The notes below the pieces were generated by a model. The model worked only from the letters and a program-made list of their open reading frames with translations. It had not been told where the DNA came from and did no database searches. A program made the position numbers and the translations under genes. A stretch of DNA of 64,000 bases from DASZHJ01 sp035517495. Its GTDB lineage: Bacteria > Pseudomonadota > Alphaproteobacteria > ATCC43930 > CGMCC-115725. The stretch lies in contig DATIYT010000139.1 of the NCBI GenBank assembly GCA_035517495.1, positions 23,445 through 87,444 on the forward strand. The letters run 5' to 3'. Shown here piece by piece: positions 60,818 through 64,000 of the stretch; within the stretch, counting starts at the first letter, position 1; every line of letters begins with the position of its first letter.

Positions 60818-61432
60818 TTAGCGCGACCGCGCCCCGGCTCTGCGTCGCAATATCCAGATCACAAGCAAGAAGATCGCCATCGCCAAGCCGATGCCGACAA
60901 TGACCATCGGTTCGAAACGATGCAGCAGACCGATAAGGCCGCGCCCGAACCAGTAAGCGAGCATCGACCAGAAACCGACCCAGAGCGCGGCGCCGGCGGC
61001 ATTGTAGGCGAGAAAGCGCCACCAACGCATGCCCAGGATGCCCGCGACGATGCCGTTCAACTGCCGCAGCACGACAACGAAGCGGGCGACCAGCACCACC
61101 GCGCCTCCGTATCGCGCGAAGAACCCTTCGACGTGCTCGATATGCGCGTGCGCAATGCCGAAGCGCGGACCGTAGCGCAGCACGAGCGGACGCCCGCCCT
61201 GCCTGCCGATCACGTAGCCGATGTTGTCGCCGACCACCGCCGCAATCCAGCAGAGCAGCAGTATCCATCGGATGTCGAGCTTGCCGTGCGACGCCACCAG
61301 GGCGCTTGCTATCATCAGCGTTTCGCCAGGCGTCGGCAGGCCGAAGCTCTCGAGGAACACCCCAAGGAAAACGGCGCCATAACCATAAGTGACGACGTAG
61401 TGTTGGGCTTCCGCCAGGAAGGTGTCGAGCAT
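60818..61432 (-). CDS. DedA family membrane protein
   Basis: A 204-residue protein of the DedA/Tvp38 family. FLGVFLESFGLPTPGETLMIASALVASHGKL and GDNIGYVIGRQGGRPLVLRYG are the family's hallmarks, then VVLVARFVVVLRQLNGIVAGILGMRWWRFLAYNAAGAALWVG. These are proton-coupled lipid-carrier flippases; the Glu of FLESFG and the Arg of VARF are key. I chose the ATG at 61432 with GGGGCG upstream. It is convergent with the Dpp operon. Confidence 0.88.
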   Translation of the reverse strand: MLDTFLAEAQHYVVTYGYGAVFLGVFLESFGLPTPGETLMIASALVASHGKLDIRWILLLCWIAAVVGDNIGYVIGRQGGRPLVLRYGPRFGIAHAHIEHVEGFFARYGGAVVLVARFVVVLRQLNGIVAGILGMRWWRFLAYNAAGAALWVGFWSMLAYWFGRGLIGLLHRFEPMVIVGIGLAMAIFLLVIWILRRRAGARSR

Positions 61433-61542
61433 TTCGCCCCATGTAGTGGGAAAATCGCGCGGTCGCAACCCGAAGGCCGCGATGGTATTGACTGTATGAA
61501 TTAGCCAAGTCCTAGATGGCGTCAACCCCGGAGGGACGAACC

Positions 61543-62184
61543 ATGAGCGAAGACGGCCGGTCGCCCGGCGAGAGCATCACCGACGAAGCCGCGCTGCGTG
61601 CGCTATATCCCATGCCATTAGAGCGCGTGCGGCTCAAGGAACTGGACCATCTCGACGGCTATTGTCGGCGCTTCATCGCGCTTTCGCCGTTTCTGGTGAT
61701 CGGCACGACCAGCCCCGGCCGCGGCACCGATGTCAGTCCGCGCGGAGATCATCCGGGCTTCGTGCGGGTGCTAGACGAGCGCCGGCTCGCGATTCCCGAC
61801 CGGCCCGGCAACAATCGCCTCGACACGTTGAGCAATCTGCTCTGCGACGCGGAGGTGGGCTTGTTGTTCTTCGTCCCCGGCGTCGACGAGACAGTGCGCG
61901 TTAATGGCGTCGCGTCGCTCTCGCGCGATCCGGCGCTCATGGAGGCTTCCGTTGTCAACGGCAAGCTACCGCGCATGATGGTGCTGATCGACGTCAAGCA
62001 AGCGTTCTTCCATTGCGGCAAGGCGCTCATTCGTGCGCGCCTCTGGCATGACGATTATCGCGTCGAGCGCAAGAGCCTCCCCAGCCTCGGCCGGATCATC
62101 ACCGAGCAGACTCGGATACCCGGCGACACGGTGGAGGCCGCCGAGGCGCGCACGGAGCGCTCCTATCGCGAGAATTTGTATTAG
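61543..62184 (+). CDS. PNPOx-fold flavoprotein, MSMEG_1061-like
   Basis: A 213-residue pyridoxamine-phosphate-oxidase-fold protein of the MSMEG_1061/FMN-binding type. PFLVIGTTSPGRGTDVSPRGDHPGFVRVLDERRLAIPDRPGNNRLDTLSNLL is the signature of this group, then VGLLFFVPGVDETVRVNGVASLSRDPAL. KQAFFHCGKALIRARLW is near residue 160. GGAGGG precedes the ATG at 61543. It binds FMN or a related flavin; the reaction is not known. Confidence 0.85.
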   Translation: MSEDGRSPGESITDEAALRALYPMPLERVRLKELDHLDGYCRRFIALSPFLVIGTTSPGRGTDVSPRGDHPGFVRVLDERRLAIPDRPGNNRLDTLSNLLCDAEVGLLFFVPGVDETVRVNGVASLSRDPALMEASVVNGKLPRMMVLIDVKQAFFHCGKALIRARLWHDDYRVERKSLPSLGRIITEQTRIPGDTVEAAEARTERSYRENLY

Positions 62185-62257
62185 ACCGTCGTGAGCGCCG
62201 GCTCCTTGAACTCAGGCCGGAATCGACACCGCCGACTGCGAGGGTAATTCGCGGCTG

Positions 62258-62566
62258 TCAGCGCAGACACTTGATCGCCATGCGAGGCGGCGCGCCCAGT
62301 TTGCCATCGGGGTCGAGCGAATAACCCCGCGCCTTCATGCAGGACGTCCATTGCTCACAATTTGGCAGCTGGCTTGTCGTGGTAGCCGCTCCCATTACAG
62401 CGAGCAGGGGGTTGGACACATTTTGTTCCGATTTCGAGATGCAGTCGAAGCGGTCTGCCATGAATTCGTCTTGTGTCGTGCCGGCCCTAGAGTACCGAGC
62501 TTCTTCTGGCGAAGAGCAGGCGCTGGCGAGGGCGCCCAATAAGGGGAACAGCCACTTTGCTCGCAT
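62258..62566 (-). CDS. small lipoprotein
   Basis: A 102-residue protein with a lipobox-like LGALASAC (Cys at about residue 17). The mature part is TQDEFMADRFDCISKSEQNVS, then CEQWTSCMKARGYSLDPDGKL and a final Cys. I recall this EFMxDRxxC/SCMxARGY pattern as widespread in rhizobial lipoproteins of unknown function. The start at 62566 (MRAKWLFPLL) begins the signal; the frame runs on to 62629. Confidence 0.72.
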   Translation of the reverse strand: MRAKWLFPLLGALASACSSPEEARYSRAGTTQDEFMADRFDCISKSEQNVSNPLLAVMGAATTTSQLPNCEQWTSCMKARGYSLDPDGKLGAPPRMAIKCLR

Positions 62567-63068
62567 CGATTCGCTCCCTCGATCCCATCTGTCTCGCGGG
62601 CGTTCGGCTTGCGGTCCGCCCAGGAGCATTGGGTGGCCGCCGTTTAGCCGGGAAGGGGCACCCCTTAAACGCCGGTGATCGCACTGACAAGCTCTTTGTG
62701 ATATCCCCAGGCGCGTAGAGGCCGGAGATCACATATGCACGACAATTTTTCGAAGAGGCGGCGTCCATCCGGCGCACTTGGCGTACATGGACGATCGCCC
62801 AAGCACGCACCCATCCCCAATTTGCTGATTGATCCTGCGGCAATCGAGCCGGTCCTAGGCGGATAGCCTCGCCTAGAGCCGGCCCGACACCTGACGGAGG
62901 AGTCCACCGTCGAGCCTATGCACCGCCCGGCGCGCACCAAGAGCGCTGAACTCATGTTGCGCGACAAGGCTATGTGCCTAGTGAACCTCCCATCGCCGAT
63001 GACGAGGATGGCGCTTCACGCTGCGAGGTGAAGCGTCACCCGATCATCCAAGCGCCTGCCACAGTCCG
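62567..63068. other. intergenic stretch without a supported gene
   Basis: About 500 bases lie between the small lipoprotein and the secreted gene family. Short frames exist on both strands (for example 62665-62967 minus) but show no signal peptide, motif or convincing start. A hairpin near its right edge is listed separately. Promoters for the lipoprotein must lie here. Confidence 0.5.
63012..63035 (-). terminator. hairpin downstream of the LTDxQM gene family
   Basis: CGCTTCAC (63012-63019) and GTGAAGCG (63028-63035) pair perfectly across an eight-base loop, 34 bases past the stop of the last gene of the tandem family on the minus strand. No T-tract follows it in either direction, so it is only a possible terminator or mRNA-stabilising hairpin. 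Confidence 0.35.
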
Positions 63069-63365
63069 TTAGTCTACTGGAAAGCCCGGTCCAAATACGG
63101 CGTAGAGCTGGAACGACTGTACGCCGCTCGGATAGGTCGTGCCTTGTATGTTTATGAAGCAACTCGACGCGCAACCGCTGGGCACGGCGAGTGTCTTGTC
63201 GACTAGGATATCGGTCGCGCCAACATTGTTGACGTCCATCTCCGCGAAATCGAAACCGGCGGCGACCTTGTCCATCTGCTGGTCGGTGAGCGCCTGCGGC
63301 TGCCCAGCCAGCGACACGCCGGCAAGGAACGGCAACACCGCAAGACCAAGAAGCAACTTCCTCAT
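63069..63365 (-). CDS. secreted protein with leader-like LTDQQMDKVAAG motif, family member 1
   Basis: A 98-residue protein. Residues 1-20 are a Sec signal (MRKLLLGLAVLPFLAGVSLA). The motif ALTDQQMDKVAAG lies at residues about 25-37, just after the cleavage point. The rest is unlike the two neighbours and has two close Cys (SGCASSCFI), which suggests a disulfide. The motif is nearly the same as in the next two genes. Together they read right to left with 12- and 28-base gaps. Confidence 0.72.
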   Translation of the reverse strand: MRKLLLGLAVLPFLAGVSLAGQPQALTDQQMDKVAAGFDFAEMDVNNVGATDILVDKTLAVPSGCASSCFINIQGTTYPSGVQSFQLYAVFGPGFPVD

Positions 63366-63377
63366 GTGTTCCTCCTA

Positions 63378-63698
63378 TCAGGGCAGTGACGCGGCGGAGT
63401 CCGCGTGGGTTGCGACGGCCGCCTGGAACAGCGCGGAGCTCGCCGCCGCCTCGGACAGCGATCCACCGAAGGCGATCCCCACTTGGAGCCCGTCGAGGGA
63501 GGTCACTGCGTTGGTGGCGGTCTGCGTCGCGGTGAAGGTCAGGAAGTCGCCGAGTGCCAGAGCGGCGGCATTCGCGGTCGCCGCGGCGCCGGCGGTGACG
63601 CCATCCATCTGGTTGTCGGTGAGCGGCTGCCCGGCGTGAGCGGCGCCGGCGAGCGCGAGCAGCGATGCGCCCACAAGCAGAGAATAGAACTTCATCAT
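63378..63698 (-). CDS. secreted protein with leader-like LTDNQMDGVTAG motif, family member 2
   Basis: A 106-residue protein with a signal peptide (LLVGASLLALAGAAHA) and then GQPLTDNQMDGVTAG. The remainder is rich in Ala, Thr and Ser with no Cys and no charged clusters. Two ATGs (63698 and 63695) are in tandem; GGAAGGA lies upstream. I do not know the function. It shares the leader-like motif with its neighbours but no tail similarity. Confidence 0.7.
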   Translation of the reverse strand: MMKFYSLLVGASLLALAGAAHAGQPLTDNQMDGVTAGAAATANAAALALGDFLTFTATQTATNAVTSLDGLQVGIAFGGSLSEAAASSALFQAAVATHADSAASLP

Positions 63699-63726
63699 GG
63701 TTCGGTATCCTTCCAAGGCTAGAGCA

Positions 63727-64000
63727 TCAGTTTGGAGAGAGCCCAATCGATACGGTGGGCAGGCTGTTCGTCGCGCTCGACGCCGACTGCGCACCCGAGA
63801 TCGACTTGTAGAGGGTCAGCGTTACCGAGCCGCCCGAGATGCCCGCCGTCATGGGATCGCCGGAGCCGTTCGTCACCACGCTGACCTGGGCCACGGTCGC
63901 GGTCACCGAGGCAACGATCTTTCCGAGCGCCTGTGCGTCGGCGGTCGAGAACGCCGCGAAGCCGGCGGTCACTCCGTCCATTTGATTGTCGGTGAGCGGC
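63727..64000 (-). CDS. secreted protein with leader-like LTDNQMDGVTAG motif, family member 3 (5' end outside window)
   Basis: The frame is open to the right edge, so the start and any signal peptide lie beyond base 64000. The visible part begins PLTDNQMDGVTAGFAAF, the same motif as in member 2, followed by an Ala/Val/Thr/Ser-rich tail without Cys. The gene ends 28 bases before member 2. Confidence 0.72.
   Translation of the reverse strand, partial: PLTDNQMDGVTAGFAAFSTADAQALGKIVASVTATVAQVSVVTNGSGDPMTAGISGGSVTLTLYKSISGAQSASSATNSLPTVSIGLSPN

Noticed and set aside
62665..62967. Minus-strand frame of 100 codons in the large gap
   Set aside because: Arg/Ser/Cys-rich, no recognisable start signal, no family; probably chance.
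1..64000. tRNA, rRNA, CRISPR arrays, riboswitches and att sites
   Set aside because: None recognised by eye. A covariance-model search would be decisive.

Overview
The window is GC-rich, almost fully coding DNA that looks like a chromosome segment of a soil or plant-associated alphaproteobacterium of Rhizobiales (Hyphomicrobiales) or Rhodospirillales type. The reasons are the many ABC importers with separate binding proteins, rhizobial-type orphan small proteins, molybdenum hydroxylases, acyl-CoA catabolism and tartrate/keto-acid enzymes. This assignment comes from protein content only. I saw no rRNA, tRNA, CRISPR array or intact insertion sequence. Layout: 1-5.2 kb is a loose accessory stretch: a cut-off class III cyclase, a secreted protein, DUF1330, PAS_5 and DUF2442 proteins, three tiny hypothetical genes and an IS5-type transposase remnant. 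5.3-7.4 kb holds two tandem orphan ABC substrate-binding proteins. 7.5-10.8 kb holds a phosphoribosyltransferase and a divergent phasin-like gene that share a perfect FNR/FixK-type box, then a secreted protein, a Nudix hydrolase and a YihY/BrkB membrane protein. 10.8-18.9 kb (minus strand) is an eight-gene array of two ABC importers with two binding proteins and four permeases but one ATPase, ending in an RraA-like gene. 19.1-24.8 kb has a small gene behind a sigma-54-like site, then an acyl-CoA operon (two acyl-CoA dehydrogenases, ADP-forming acyl-CoA synthetase, enoyl-CoA hydratase) interrupted by a G/C-tract palindrome. 24.9-27.6 kb has a tandem pair of four-cysteine membrane-anchored proteins and a ThDP enzyme. 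27.6-35.7 kb has a two-subunit molybdenum hydroxylase, a LysR regulator, an acetyltransferase, an MFS transporter and an orphan CoxL-like large subunit. 35.8-40.1 kb has a cis-prenyltransferase and a nitrate/sulfonate-type ABC importer with two different permeases. 40.1-44.6 kb has a methyltransferase, cupin, formyltransferase, tartrate-dehydrogenase-like enzyme and a divergent 2-keto-4-pentenoate hydratase-like enzyme. 45.1-47.2 kb is an iron-uptake operon (FTR1 permease, cupredoxin, barrel-like protein) behind a Fur-box-like site. 47.4-50.6 kb has NIPSNAP, ThDP enzyme, thioesterase and XRE regulator genes. 50.6-60.8 kb reads as gamma-glutamyl/peptide salvage: a DMT exporter, gamma-glutamyltransferase, PEBP protein, DUF1028 protein and a complete Dpp-type importer. 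60.8-64 kb has a DedA protein, a flavin-binding PNPOx-fold protein, a small lipoprotein and three tandem secreted proteins sharing a leader-like LTDxQMDxVxAG motif. The three-gene family at the right edge is the least explained structure and the best candidate for something undescribed: a Sec signal peptide, then a constant motif resembling a double-glycine leader, then unrelated variable tails. Other signals worth checking are the shared-ATPase transporter array, the palindrome at 21.7 kb, the repeat insertion just before the catalytic threonine of the gamma-glutamyltransferase, and the three regulatory boxes.
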